This document shows, piece by piece, positions 22,671 to 35,400 of a DNA stretch of 64,000 nucleotides. The stretch comes from Zingiber officinale (Eukaryota; Streptophyta; Magnoliopsida; Zingiberales; Zingiberaceae), in the NCBI RefSeq assembly GCF_018446385.1, contig NC_056003.1, forward strand, positions 20,643,198 to 20,707,197, written 5' to 3'. Position 1 is the first letter of the stretch; each line of letters begins with the position of its first letter. Under the pieces are notes generated by a model. It was not told where the DNA came from and did not search any database. It worked only from the letters and a program-made list of their open reading frames with translations. The position numbers and the translations under genes are program-made.

Positions 22671-24560
22671 CTTATCACCGTATCAAATCCAATGACCTTC
22701 TCTCTAATTTGTTTATGGAATAAATCCGGAAGTACAGACCACTCTTCTCTTAACAATTTCATGGCTCTAATTTTTCATCCCACTATATGACATTAATTGG
22801 AATGAGGGTGAAATACTTTAACTAATACGCTTAATTAGAAAATTTTAGTTTAGGTTATTGCTTATTCATCCCTCGCTTTTAGTGGAAACATGTTATACAT
22901 CCCATTCTCATCCTCTAGGGTTTAGGGACCATATTTTGATGATCTTTTGTGTGGAATCATAACTCTTCAATAGCTTTTATAGATAGATAGACCTCTAGTG
23001 ACACTATTTTTACTTAACTCTAGTCGATTATACCAACTTTCAATTGATTAATAGGACAAAATTAGTAGTTGCACAATTAACAACAAATTGAATGATCACT
23101 TGAATGGCTCCCGGGTGCCACGTGAGATTTTGAAGTCGAAACTCAGTGTAGTATGCTTTTTTTTTCATGCATTGTCATTATATTTGTACTAATGGCTAGT
23201 AGTCATCTATAATTTACTTTCTTCGTATTAGTCTAGGGACGGATTAATGAGGACGTTAGGGTGAGTGAATCACCTTTTGCCATACTTGAATTGCTCCCTG
23301 GGTAATGGTACAATGACATGTCGCCTTTTCTGTTTTCAGGCATCTAAGAATCGAGTTTTAGATTCGGTAAATTAACATATGAATTTTTCTTAATGGGCGG
23401 TTGACCTAAGAATATTGGATTGCTAGACCGTCCATTGAGAGTGCTTCCAAATTTACTCTGGCGATCAATGAAAAATTTTCATATGACCGAGTTGATCATC
23501 CTCGAAATTAATTGGCATAAACGAGATATCATGCCAACTAAAAAAATGATCATCCGAATCGAGTTTTAATTAATTAAAATTGAATAAATAGTTTTCTTTT
23601 TTTTTAAAATTAGTATTATTATTTTAATTTTTTAGTTGACATATATATTCAGTTTATGTTGATTAATCTTAAAGATGACTTATTTGGTCATAGTAGACAG
23701 TCTATCAACTCAGTGTTCTAAAGTCAATCAGCCCTTAAAAAAAATTTTCTATTAATTCATCGTTTGGTCCGATAAAAATTTTCCACCGACTACTAAAATA
23801 AATTGAGAAGCGCTCACAATGAGTTGTCCTTCAATCCAACATTTTTAAGTTAACTATTCATCAAAAGAAATTCATCCGTTAATTTCTCAAACCTAAGAAT
23901 TAATTTTTTAATATTTTTATTCTTTGAACCTTACATTCAATCAACTTTTGAGTTGATTGAACATTCCAATCAACTAAGCCTCACCTCTTGCAAACTAGAT
24001 CTACTTGAATACTTACATCTTCGTAAACTATCCAAAATTATAGAATCAAACTTAACCATAGACTACAAGTCTACCACCCATAACTTGCTATCACTTACTC
24101 TAAGGCTTCACTCAAACTAACAAATTAAATAATATACCTCTAATTAGGTAAACACTTCCAGCTCTCAATAATATTGCTCAAAGACTCTAACTTAAATTTA
24201 AAATTATATTTTACTTATTATTTCTTATAGTTGTCGTAGTTCAAATCCAACGATATAATTATAGAATTTTTTTTCTTCATATAGAGGGTGTAATTAAAAG
24301 ATATCGGATTTTTAAACGGACCATCATGTATACTTTTCGATTTAACGGATCACAAATAAGAAACTTCCATAGAATAAAATTAATCTTCTTTAAAAAAAAT
24401 TAGTAAATAAATCTAACTAAGATTATTATTATTTTTATACTTCTTTGGCCTATATATCTTAAACCTTTTCTAATTGATCATAGAAACGAATCGATTATGG
24501 GTAGTCGGTTGAGTTGAATATCTAGACTTAAAAAAAAATCAAGGCCTTTCGCCACGCCAC
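22671..24560. other. AT-rich intergenic DNA, no gene recognised
   Basis: Open frames are few and short. A phrase like 'aataaattgagaagcgctcac' near 23,796 recurs with variation elsewhere in the window (22,720, 13,660, 13,770, 15,620), so it may belong to an old dispersed repeat. Confidence 0.5.
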
Positions 24561-24616
24561 CTCCAATTAGTTTGAGCAGTGGCAGGAAAGGAAAGCTTCT
24601 CGCATTAACGATCGAA

Positions 24617-25375
24617 ATGCTCTGCTCCATTGCCAGTTCCACGGCCGCCGCCTCCAATTCCAAGTCCACCTCCAATTGGCTCCAACGCCTCCACAGTTCT
24701 CGCGGCCTCTCCGTCCCCGTCCACCACCACCTCGATCACTTCCTCTCCTCTGATCCCAGCCCCGATCCCACCACCGTGCCCGACCCTAGCCTTAACCTTC
24801 CTCTTACAGTCCTCCGCTCGGAGGCCCCCGATCTCCCTTCGCTTGGCACCGCACTCGATGAGAAGCAGAAGATCTTCGATCTCGTCGGCGGCGGTCTCGC
24901 GGAGCTCTTCGTCATGGAAGGGCCGGCGGGGATCAAGGCCAAGAAGAGCGCCCGGAAGCAGCCCAACCCTAGGGTTTGTATTCCCTCCGTCTCCGACAGC
25001 ATCGACGGGTGCCGCGAACCCCCCGCGGCCTCCCCTCCCTCCAGCGCGGACAACAGCGTGGCCGAGGCCAAGAAGAGCCGAACCAAAATGCGTCGAAAGA
25101 GGGGCACGGCTAGGGGTTCGACGGACTTGGACTTGTCGGCGTGCTCGAGGACCGATGTGACCGTCATTGATACCAGCCACCCGGGTTGGAAGTCGGAGAA
25201 GGTCATCTTTAGGAACGGAAATATGTGGAAGGTGCGGGATAAGAAAGTTTGGAATTTGAACAGGAAGAAGAGAAGGTTGGGTGTCGTAGGGCGATTAGGC
25301 AACGATAGACAGAAGGAACAACCTCTTCCTGGACCAAAAATTCCAGCATCCATGGAGCTTTCGGTACCAATTGAA
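24617..25375 (+). CDS. Conserved plant protein of unknown function, first exon
   Basis: This exon codes for 253 residues. It begins MLCSIASSTAAASNSKSTSN, followed by NWLQRLHSSRGL, then a variable Pro/Ser/Lys-rich middle, then TDVTVIDTSHPGWKSEKVIF and FRNGNMWKVRDKKVW followed by a basic run RKKRRLGVVGRLG. I recall plant proteins of unknown function with the same N-terminal MLCSI..NWL.RL.SS.G and C-terminal DTS.PGWK..K..FR...WKVRDKK pattern; the role is not known to me. The likely start is 24,617 rather than the in-frame ATG at 24,572, because family members begin at MLCSI. The exon ends at GAA|GTAAGA (25,375/25,376) in phase 0. The basic C-terminal segment suggests a nuclear protein, which is inference. 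The 3' end is uncertain; see 30,196. Confidence 0.7.
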
Positions 25376-25967
25376 GTAAGATAACCAAAATTTCCTTCTT
25401 TTTATTGCCAATTATTCTTCTAGGTGGGTTAAAAATGTTAGATTAAGGTGTTCGTTTCGTTTTAATTCTTCTAGCAGTAGTAGCTAGCTTACCGTTCCAA
25501 GTGTATGTGCTCCAGTCGCCCCCCTTGACACCTCTAAGACTATAGATATTGTGATGGATAATCGGTAGCAGTGGGTACTACGCAATAGCAGTATGAATTC
25601 CAGTAATAAACCAACTAAATTTCTGTTCATGATGACCAATGTAGCACAATCAAAATGTTGTATTCTAAGTTATTATTGCATTTGTTGTGCAATACAATGT
25701 TGCATGATGATCTCCCCATACACTAATTGCTTTCTGACACGAGAACATTTATTGTGAATACCATTTTTAGTGTTAATTGTGAGAACATTTTTACTGAGAG
25801 AAGACCATGGCAGAACCCCATGGATTCTATTGATCAGTAGATCCATGGCCATGAAATTAGTTAGAAAAATCAGGCAATGATGATCAAATTTTTACATTCT
25901 TCCACGGAATATAAGAAAAATTTGAAATAGATGGAAATGGTATAAAAATGAATGCAAAATTTACCAA

Positions 25968-26760
25968 AACACAACAACAATAACAACTAAGTCTTATCCC
26001 ACAAGGTGATGTTGGCTATATTGATCCTTCTACGCCATTGGGTTCTGCCCCCTATTATATCATCATCTATACTTAAATAAAATTATCTTATTTTATTGTT
26101 GCTAATCAAGTCTTTTTTGGCGTTCCTCTTCCTCGTTTGATATGTACATTTGTCATAATTTCACATCGCCGAACCGGAGCATTTATTGATACATGTTTGT
26201 ACCATCTTAAACGTGTCTTTTGGAGTTTTCCTTCAACAGATGCAACCCCGACTTTTTCTCTAATACTCTCATTTCTTATTTTGTTCATCCTTGTATGTTC
26301 ACACATTCACCTTAACATCCTCATCTTTGCAACTCATGTGCTCGAATCATAGTCTAGCATTCAAAGTCATATAACATAGCAGGTCTAACCATCGTTTTGT
26401 AAAACTTCCCTTTAAATTTTAGATATATTCGATCACATAAAACACTCGATGCTTTTCTACATTTCAATCATCCTGCTTGTATTCTTAATCTCTCTATCGT
26501 TTTGCAAAAATTATCCTAAATACTTAAAGCTCTTAGTTTCGGATAACTTGTCATCTCCTATTTTAACAATTGTCTCATTACGTCTAATATTACTAAACTT
26601 AAATTCCATAGATTTTGTCTTTACTCTACTAAGCATAAAACCTTTCACTTCTAGTGTTTTCCACCAAAATTCTAATTTAGCATTTACTCCTTTATGGGTC
26701 TCATCTACCAAAATAATATTATTTGCAAATAACATGCATCACGGTACTATGTCTTGAATG
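25968..26760 (-). mobile_element. LINE (RTE-like) retrotransposon remnant
   Basis: On the minus strand, 26,735-26,511 reads MLFANNIILVDETHKGVNAK and continues to GFMLSRVKTKSMEFKFS, and 26,306-26,106 reads IREKVGVASVEGKLQKTRLR then APVRRCE. These match the late reverse-transcriptase domain and C-terminal region of common plant non-LTR elements. The catalytic FADD motif is changed to FANN, an in-frame TGA precedes it, and the two blocks are in different frames, so it is dead. The 3' end (25,968-26,030) reads 'ccttatcccac' with an (AAC)n tail on the plus strand, as in plant RTE elements. The 5' part is missing, as usual for LINE copies. Confidence 0.75.
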
Positions 26761-27210
26761 TGTCCATGATTAGTGGACTTAGTACTGAATTCTATATTTA
26801 TTGAAAATTTACCAAAACACATCCTTTATAATTAAGAATGATAAAAAGCACCCCTATAATTGTTTTTACCAAAAAGTGCCTCTTTTTCTAATTATCTCAA
26901 TTTAGGTATCAAGTTGTTGTACAAAATAGCTTGCTATCAGATTTTATCAAAATAAACTCCTTTAGACAAGAGAAAATATCAACACTCTATTTAAAGTACC
27001 TAGAAACTCATATGAACAAAATCTTGATTTTAAAAAGGCAAGATGATTGCAATCAACATGCAATTTGAAAATTAACATGAAATAGATCCCAAGTTGAGTT
27101 GCAGATCAACTTGCAATTGAATTATTCATGAAAACAACTAAACAAGTATTTTTGACACACAAAATTTGATACATATTCTAGTTAGACTGGTTAAAATGAT
27201 TTTCTTTTGC

Positions 27211-27228
27211 TTAATTGGTATAAAATAG
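27211..27228. repeat. Target-site duplication of the Au SINE, left
   Basis: TTAATTGGTATAAAATAG; the right copy at 27,495-27,512 differs by one base (TTAATTGGTACAAAATAG). Confidence 0.85.
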
Positions 27229-27494
27229 AAAGGGAACCGTAGCACAACGGTAAAATTGTTGCCTTGTGACCTTGTCATGGGTTCGAGTCACATAATACAA
27301 GATAAGACTGTATAGACCAAATGTGATCCGACCACGCATAAAGACTGTATAGACCAAATGTGATCCGACCACGCATAAAGACTGTATAGACCAAATGTGA
27401 TCCGACCAAACCCCGCATAAAGACTGTATAGACCAAATCTGATCCGACCAAGCCCCGCATTAGTGAGAGCTTTGTGTACTGAGTTGCTCTTTTT
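27229..27494 (+). mobile_element. Au SINE with expanded internal repeat
   Basis: A tRNA-derived SINE. The head AAAGGGAACCGTAGCACAAC...GGTA carries the A box, GGGTTCGAGTC (27,280-27,290) is the B box, and the tail ends GAGAGCTTTGTGTACTGAG then TTGCTC and a T-run, like the Au family. Au SINEs have one copy of the segment 'aaggctg..tagaccc..tggtccg'; here it is present four times in tandem (27,304-27,461). An 18-bp target duplication with one mismatch brackets it, so the copy inserted as a unit. Pol III promoter boxes look intact but the T-run end is short. Confidence 0.85.
27304..27461 (+). repeat. Four tandem units inside the Au SINE
   Basis: Units of 37, 37, 42 and 42 bases start at 27,304, 27,341, 27,378 and 27,420. 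Each begins AAGACTGTATAGACCAAAT. The last two carry an extra five bases (AACCC or AGCCC), so the array grew by at least two steps. Neighbouring units are nearly identical, which points to recent expansion. Confidence 0.9.
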
Positions 27495-27512
27495 TTAATT
27501 GGTACAAAATAG

Positions 27513-30195
27513 GTGTGAACTACTTTTGAATTATTATTAATATTACTAAGGTCTAGCTTAAGTAGAACTTATCTGGCTTGCATTTTAGAATATTCAACTT
27601 GATGAAAAGTGAAATCGTAATATGCTTTGTAATTAGCATGCACTATTTTTGCCAAAATTTTTGGCATAAGTAGATTTGCTAATCAACTTGTCCTTCAAAA
27701 TTAAGGATTTTGATCATTAAGATCTTTTAAACACCTCAAGTAGAATAGTGATGCATTCTTGTATTCAAAAGAGTTCATACTGATGAAAAATTGAATCTTA
27801 AAATGATTTATATATTAGATTGTGCCCATTCCATTCTAGTCAATTTTTAAAGTGCAAGCTTAGCTTGCGCCTTCAAAATTTAACCATCATGAGCTTTTAA
27901 ATATCCTAAGTTATTCATTGATGTGTCCCTTTGTCAAAAAGAATTCAATTTGACTAAAAGTATGATCACAAGCAAATTTATAAATTAGCTTGCACTTATT
28001 ACTTGCCTATCTTCAATTTGTGTCAAATTTCAGTGTGCAAGATGATTCACAAATCAGCTTGCTCCTTCAAATTAAAAAATTTGGACCATTACAAGCAACT
28101 TAATTCCTTAAGAAAAATATTAATATTTTTGTGTCAAAAAAAAATTATTTTGATTGGAAATTTAATTGCAAGCTGGTTTCTAATAAAGGGAATTCTAGAA
28201 AGAGGGATAATTTTGGTAAAAAGCAATTATAGTGGCACTTTTGTTCACTCTCAATTATAAAGGACATGTTTTGATAAATTCTACAGAACAAATTACTATT
28301 AATCCTCATCAGTAGAGAACCTACATTTTTATTTGTATCTCACTTTGGCTTAGCATTTTAAGAAATCTAGATATATTCATTTTGAGATATAGTAGTCATG
28401 GACTGAGTTTTACCAATTCTTTCTATCAATGTAACCATTAAAATCTTATGATCCTGGAGTACCTTTCTTACTCTTATCAGCAATTGCAAGATTATTTGCT
28501 CCTATTGCACCATGACCATGTGTCAATGTGATAGGTCATTTCATTAAAAAAATCTTTCCCCACCATTTTTTGCATTGGAGTGTGCTTCATTACTTCCTGC
28601 AACAGCTAGCATTCATATAGATATAACTACTGACAATTTCATGTTGGTAATAAGACTAAACCCACAACCCAACTACATTAACCATATACACATGCTGGGA
28701 GATAAGTTTTTATCTTATCTATGTTGATAAAACTTGACAAACAAATTATCTTAGTACTGCGACCTGGCAAAGCAGTGTCCAACATTGTCCACGCGGGCAG
28801 TAAACTAGGAACTTGGAATATCTTACATATTTTATTTTGGTATAGAGTTCCTTCTTAATATTTCTGTGTCTATTTCAAATATGTTGATCATTAAATTCAC
28901 CTTTGATTTATTATTACAAGTACATATGGCAACTCTGACCAGATAAATCTATGGCTTGGTTGCTTACCAGCCTTAAAGATGGATAAACATAGTTAATGTC
29001 CAACTGGACATGCATTAGCTACAATACATTCTACATATTGGTCGACAGCAATAATTCTATACAAAATAGGCTATAGTATAGGTGATGAAATCAGATTGGT
29101 ATGCCAATGTGTAAGATCAAGACTAAATAGGCTTGCTTTGGCAGGCAGCAGTAGATCATGTATCACTTATCAGAAAATGATAGGGGAATTTTTTTGGTTG
29201 ATTAGTGCCTGCATGATACTTCAAATAGGGCATCACTGTAGCAGACTAAATGAATCTGGAAATTACTCCAATGCTGTAAAGAAATCAAACTATGATTAGG
29301 GCTATAATTTATAGCATTTTTAAAAAGTTGGATGTCTCTAAAGAATCCTCTTGGTTTTCTTTTGTAACAATTTTCTATTTGGGGCTGATTATAAGGATCT
29401 TATCCTCCATTTTCCCTCCATTTAAGTTTATACGAAGCTATATCATTACTACTAGTAAATGAATATTGAGCTAGCTAAAGTATGGTTAAGATTCACGCTC
29501 ATAGAGTTGTATGAATTTTATGTTGTCAGGCAATGCCTCGTGACTTTTTACATCTAAACTTGACCTAAATGGAAGGTTTTATGACATAACATCATCATTA
29601 TACTTCGTTCAGCTGGGCTTTTGACGGTGATGGTTTATGGCATTTTTCTGCTCTGAAAATCTTACAAGGATCGAATCCTTATGTAAATACAGATCGCTAA
29701 ATCATCAAAATAATTGTTTCTAAAGGACACAGAGTAAATAGGCTCTAATTTGTTCTGTAGATAGAGTGTATATAGGACTCAGGCTGAGAACATATTACTG
29801 GCTGAGCATGTACAAGTTTTAAAGACACACAGGGCATGGTATCACATTGATGATAGCTAGCATTCGTCAGTAAAAGGGACAACATAATATCTCTCGAATT
29901 CTCTGAGACAAGAGAATGCTGATCCTTTTGGAAATGGGTAAAGAAGAAGGAATTTTAGATCCACCGTATTTTCTATTTGTCTTTTGTTACTGTAAAAAAC
30001 ACATTATGGGCTAATCCTGCAGAATGAACTCTTTCATAATACTTTGATCCCATAGTCAACGAACTCCCTATAATCTCTCTTTCAATCGGAATCAATTACA
30101 TTTATGTGACTTGGTAATTCAAATATGTTAGTTTTTCTTTCCTTTCAGAAAAAATGATGCATTTATCATGTAAAAATGATATATTACATTTGCAG
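27513..30195. other. AT-rich DNA, possible intron of the unknown gene
   Basis: No gene or clear element is visible. If the exon at 24,617-25,375 is joined to 30,196, this whole stretch, with the LINE and SINE, lies in one 4.8-kb intron. Short open frames at 28,003-28,260 and 29,096-29,299 have noncoding composition. Confidence 0.4.
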
Positions 30196-30780
30196 GGCGA
30201 AGGCGCATAAGGATGATATCTACTTGTTTGCTTGTAACTGCTCCAAATTGCATATGCACAATGGATGGTTTCGTTCTTTTGTCGCGGCTGATAGTATTTT
30301 GTCATTCCGTGTTTTCGTCGACAGAAGTTGTAAATTGAAACAACATATATTGCTGTTTCTGGACAAGGTTACCTATCCAAAGCTATGCTTAGTGTTTGAG
30401 TATCTCTTTTAGCAAATTGCTTCCCGCTTACTTCCACTGGACCACTCCGGCATGGCTTTCAAGTCTGAAATCACCGATAACATATTTGTAAGATCCCTTT
30501 GCGAGATTTGCATTTACGAAAGAGTTATATTAGTTTGAGAGCTATGTCTACTCTTCAATTGGTCTTTCCTTCTAATTGTTTTACATCTCGATTTTCTATC
30601 AATCAATGTCGATATAACTGAATAAGGTTTCAAATGGTTGTTTTTTAGGACTTGTAGATACCAGTGGAAAGAGGCCATCTTCAATGTAGATATTGCAAGA
30701 GCTTATGGAATGGATTGAAGTATGAATGTGTGTGTGATTAAGATATAAAAGTGATAATGTAATTTCAATAAAAAATATAA
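30196..30780 (+). other. Candidate last exon and 3' UTR of the unknown conserved gene
   Basis: A good acceptor (ATTTGCAG, ends 30,195) is followed in phase 0 by GGC GAA GGC GCA TAA, which would end the protein five codons after the first exon's donor. Possible UTR intron borders are TTT|GTAAGATC (about 30,489) and TTTTTTAG (30,649), and AATAAA-like signals lie near 30,766. All of this is inference from splice-like sites without transcript data. Confidence 0.3.
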
Positions 30781-31133
30781 ATAAGAAATGAACACAACCA
30801 TAGGTATATATATTACTTATTGAGTCATTTATCTAAAATTACATATTAAATTTGATCAAAGTCGCTATATTTTATAGTATATTTAACAATTTTAAATAAA
30901 ATTATGTTATATATTATAATAGTTTTAAACAAATCTATTTTTTTAATATAGCCATCAATGTATAGCAATATAAAGTGGTAGGAGAAAGGTACCAACTAAG
31001 ATTTATCGACCATTTATTTTGTTGGAAATGTGAAAATGTATTAGAGTAGAAATATATTTTATCATCTTTGGATAGAAACTTAGCTGCATTGAATTGGAGG
31101 ATATTTTTTCTCTAATATTAATAGTTCAGATCT

Positions 31134-31446
31134 TCTGATCTTTTATTTCTGTCTTCTCCTACATCATTACATATTTCTTTCTGTCTTCTCCTACATCATT
31201 ACATATTTCGGATGCCTTCATCTAGTAAATTCATCTGAAAAAATAGTATCTAAATTATCTTAATTTTGTGCCTAAATTATAAATTTTTTAATATATTTTT
31301 TACTTTATCAATATATTTAATTGAGTTTTTTTTTTTTTTTTTTTTTTGACAATTTAGATGAGAATTTTTTTTCAGATGAATTCATTAGATGAAAGATATT
31401 TGAAATATGTGGTGGACTAGGAGAAGAACAGGGATAAGAGATCAGA
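31134..31446. mobile_element. Foldback MITE with duplicated segment in one arm
   Basis: The left arm (31,134-31,255) and right arm (31,345-31,446) are inverse copies. For example TCTGATCTTTTATTTCTG faces the inverse of GGGATAAGAGATCAGA, and AATTCATCTGAAAAAA faces TTTTTTTCAGATGAATTC. In the left arm a roughly 35-bp piece 'tctgtcttctcctacatcat' is present twice in tandem. A 23-T run lies at the loop side of the right arm. Superfamily unknown. Confidence 0.75.
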
Positions 31447-32282
31447 GAATCCGATTATATTATTGGGTTGAGAAAACATACTATTTGGATAAATCATTAC
31501 GAGTGTCTTTCAACTTATTTTGAAAGTCAGATGAAAAATTTTGTAAAACGTCATCATTAGGGTATCCATATTAATTTAAACGTTAATATACGTCACATCT
31601 TAAAAAACAGATCACGCACCTATTATATTACTATTTCATTTTTATTAATACATTCATATTTATTTAACATTATCTTTCATTATTTATAGATCTCAGTCCT
31701 CATTTATGGTTATTGTTTATATTCAAAATTATTTTTCTTAATTTTTTTATAAAATTTGTTCCTCGTTAAAAGATTTGAATATTATTAATATGCAAGTATC
31801 TCATTCACATTAATTGTAATATTACATTAATTGTAATATTATTTGGGTGGTATAACACACATATATTAACATCAAAGCTCTACGGATAACTAAGTTATTG
31901 CAGGAGATTTTTGCCATCCAGATGAATTTTCATTAACATTTCTGGATTTATAGTTGGTAAAAGTTTTTTATAGGATTGTACTGATTACTTTTAGAATGAG
32001 TTTAATCATCTCTACGATTAATAGGTTCGAAGGATTAAATATTTTTTATAAACTAAAAATAATAATAATTATTATTATATAAAAAAAATGCCTTGAGTCG
32101 TTTCGAACAACAATGCAACTCAGAAAAAAAACAAAAAAAATGGAAACTTATTTTGCGGAATACGACTCCACGAGGTCCAGCACAAACACGTGTTGGTCTC
32201 GTGCTCGTATAGCGATAGCTAGCCGCCCCATTTCTGCCCTAAGCCGCCGCACAATTCTACAAACTCGACGCCACTATCGTCT

Positions 32283-32293
32283 GCTAGGGTTTT
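32283..32293 (+). promoter_or_regulatory. Telo-box-like motif in the EBP1 leader
   Basis: GCTAGGGTTTT, the inverse of AAACCCTAG, lies 121 bases before the EBP1 start codon. Telo boxes are known near the transcription starts of plant ribosomal-protein and translation genes, which fits EBP1. Confidence 0.5.
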
Positions 32294-32413
32294 TCTGATA
32301 ACGAAGAAACCTTCGCAACAATTGTTGATCTCTATTTAATTTTCGTGTTCTGATCCATTCCCTTATTTTTCATCTCCTCCTTTTTGGCGTTTGGGGTTTA
32401 AGGGCTTAGCGGG

Positions 32414-35400
32414 ATGTCGGACGACGAAGCGAGGGAGGAGAAGGAGTTGGATCTCACTTCCCAAGATGTTGTCACCAAGTACAAGACCGCGGCCGAGATC
32501 GTCAACAGTAATGTTCTCTAACTTTTCTTTGCTTTTCCCCTGTGTAGTGGAGACGTTGTCTGGTAGAGGTTCAATCTATTGTCGTGTGCAGAGGCCCTTC
32601 AACTGGTGGTCTCTCAGTGCAAGCCCAAAGCCAAGGTTGTCGATCTCTGCGAAAAAGGCGACTCCTTTATCAGGGAGTACGTTCGTTTTCCTGTTTGGCG
32701 CTGTGTTTCTACTCTCTTAATGCGATAGTGCTAAATTGAAGCTTTGTGTTCTTGCGTATAGGCAAACTGGTAACGTGTACAAGAACGTAAAGAGAAAGAT
32801 TGAAAGGGGCGTAGCATTTCCTACGTGCGTCTCTGTCAATAACACAGTGTGTCATTTCTCGCCCCTTGGCAATGACGAGACTGTTTTGGAAGAGAATGAC
32901 ATTGTTAAAATGTATACGTTCATAAGTTTAGATTGTGTTATGACTATCTACGGATTGTTATTCTGAGTTTTTCTTTTTTAATTTTTTGTTTGTGTTGCAG
33001 TGACATGGGGTGTCATATAGATGGGTTTATTGCTGTGGTGGCACACACTCATGTGATACAGGAAGGACCAGTGACTGGTAGAGCAGCGGATGTGATTGCT
33101 GCAGCCAACACTGCTGCAGAAGTTGCCTTGCGCCTTGTGAGGCCAGGGAAAAAGGTGCCCATAGCATTGACCAAAAATGATCTTGTTGATCTTGCCTAAC
33201 TATATTGGAAGATTCTTAGTTTGATTTCCAATAGATGCATTCTAAAGAATTTACATGACTTCTCATTGTTGTATGGTCACACTCCAATTCACGTTGATGT
33301 TAATTCTAGCTTCAACGTTACCATCTTCTGGCGGTCATTAGACCACCAGTTGCAATTTAAGAGTAATAATTGTTGTGCCTGGCTCATGGTAACTGAAGGT
33401 ATATCCAATTGGCAATTATTCAAATTGACTCTTGAAAACAGTCAGTGTTTAAGTAAGTTGGTCCACTATTTATCTAAATTTAACTCTTGAAGACAGTCAG
33501 TCTAGTAAAGGAAATTATTTTTTGGTTGTTTTATCTTGGTCTTTACTTCATGTTTTATATTTTATCGCATAACTGCAATTTTTTGTTTGGAGAAAGTGAT
33601 AGATACCCTATCTTGCATGGATGAATGCCATAGGATATGTATTCTAAGATCCTTGATATTATGATGGAGTTTTTTTTTCATTGTTTATTTATTTAAGGTC
33701 TTATTTTATCGAAGAATCTAATGGCTAAAAAGTCTGTGTACTATATATTGACTTTCAAGTGAGTCAATTCAAACAATTAACACTATCAAACTTCATATCA
33801 ACATTTACCTTGTTTCTGTGCCATCAAATTTGATGTTTGGAGGTTGTCTAGTGGATTTTATTCTGTTTTTGTTGGATAGTAGTCATTTCTACCTGTTAGT
33901 AATGTCAAAAGGGACTTGTTGACTTGACAGACCCAATTTGTTAGACTTGATTGAGATTATGGGTTCCCCTCTTGGATGACCCAGTGTTTTTTAAAATATT
34001 ATTTTTAGTACTTGATTTCTATTTTTTCTTTACTGTGTATTGTATATAAATTTGAATATAATGGAACAATCATGATTCATGTGGTCCAACTAGTTGGCTC
34101 ACTAATATCTATCAATAATTCAGTAACCTGAAGTTTGGCCGTTTGTTGTCTGATCCGGACCTATTTGTATGCTTTAGTTTTAGCCCCACTATTCTTGACT
34201 ACAATTATTTTCCAATGCATCAGTTGTGTACGAGATGATTCTGATTTGGATTGTGTATTAAATATAGAATCTAACAACTATTTGTATATAAGCATGAGAA
34301 GGTGATATAAATGTGGTTTTTCTTTCATAATTTATGTCAAAATCTTGTTTTGTATCTTATGGTACATTTAAATAGTAATAGTGAAATAAAGTGCTGATCC
34401 TAAAGTGCAAGAAACAAGTCTTTCTCTAGAATTTTAAACATTGTACAAAGAGGTCAACCTCCCTGTCATGGAACAGGCATGAATCTCATGTTTAACCTTC
34501 ATTTGTTCAGTTTCCTCATCAACCCTGTTGCCGTATTATTTGATAATAATAATTGAGAAAAATAAATGCGCTCCTTTAACCTATGATTAATTAGCTAAGA
34601 GGATATTTGGTCGTTTATCTATTTTTATTTTTAACCTTGCTAAATATTCTTTACTTATAATTTTCATATTATATTGTTTTCCCTCCTTTTTAATAGATTT
34701 ATGTACAACTTCATTGTCATTTGGTAGACAACGAATGAGTTATACCATTCTACTCTACAGTTTGTTTGTTTTTCTGTTTTGTTTGATCTTATGGGACATG
34801 ATTTTGTTTTCTAGCAAGTCCTTGTATTATGCATCTAATTTTTTCAATTTCAGTTCCTAATGCCTATTTTCTATGATAGAATAAGGATGTCACAGAAGCT
34901 ATTCAGAAGGTAGCTGCAGCTTATGATTGCAAAATTCTGGAAGGAGTTCTTAGTCATCAGCTGAAACAGTTCGTCATTGATGGTAACAAAGTAGTTCTAA
35001 GTGTTGGAAATCCAGAAACTCGTGTTGATGAAGTAGAATTTGAAGAAAATGAAGTATATGCGATTGATATTGTGACAAGTACAGGTGAAGGAAAGGTGAG
35101 AATGGTGCTCCTACAATTTAATTGTGATCAATGCCACTGATTCACATTGTAATACAAAATTGATTATTTAACCTCTTAAATCTTTGTGTTTAACTTTTGG
35201 TGACATTGGTTGTGACTATCTGCAGCCAAAACTCTTGGATGAGAAGCAAACTACTATTTATAAAAGAGCTGTCGATAAAAACTATCAGCTGAAAATGAAG
35301 TCTTCCAGGTTTATTTTCAGTGAGATAAGCCAAAAGTTCCCAATCATGCCATTTAGTGCAAGGTTTGTTGCTCTATGTTTTCTGCATGGATTGTTGTCCT

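Noticed and set aside
27229-27300. A tRNA gene
   Set aside because: The A and B boxes belong to an Au SINE, and no tRNA cloverleaf or terminator follows.
33221-33490. 89-codon open frame
   Set aside because: Lies in intron 4 of EBP1 with noncoding composition.
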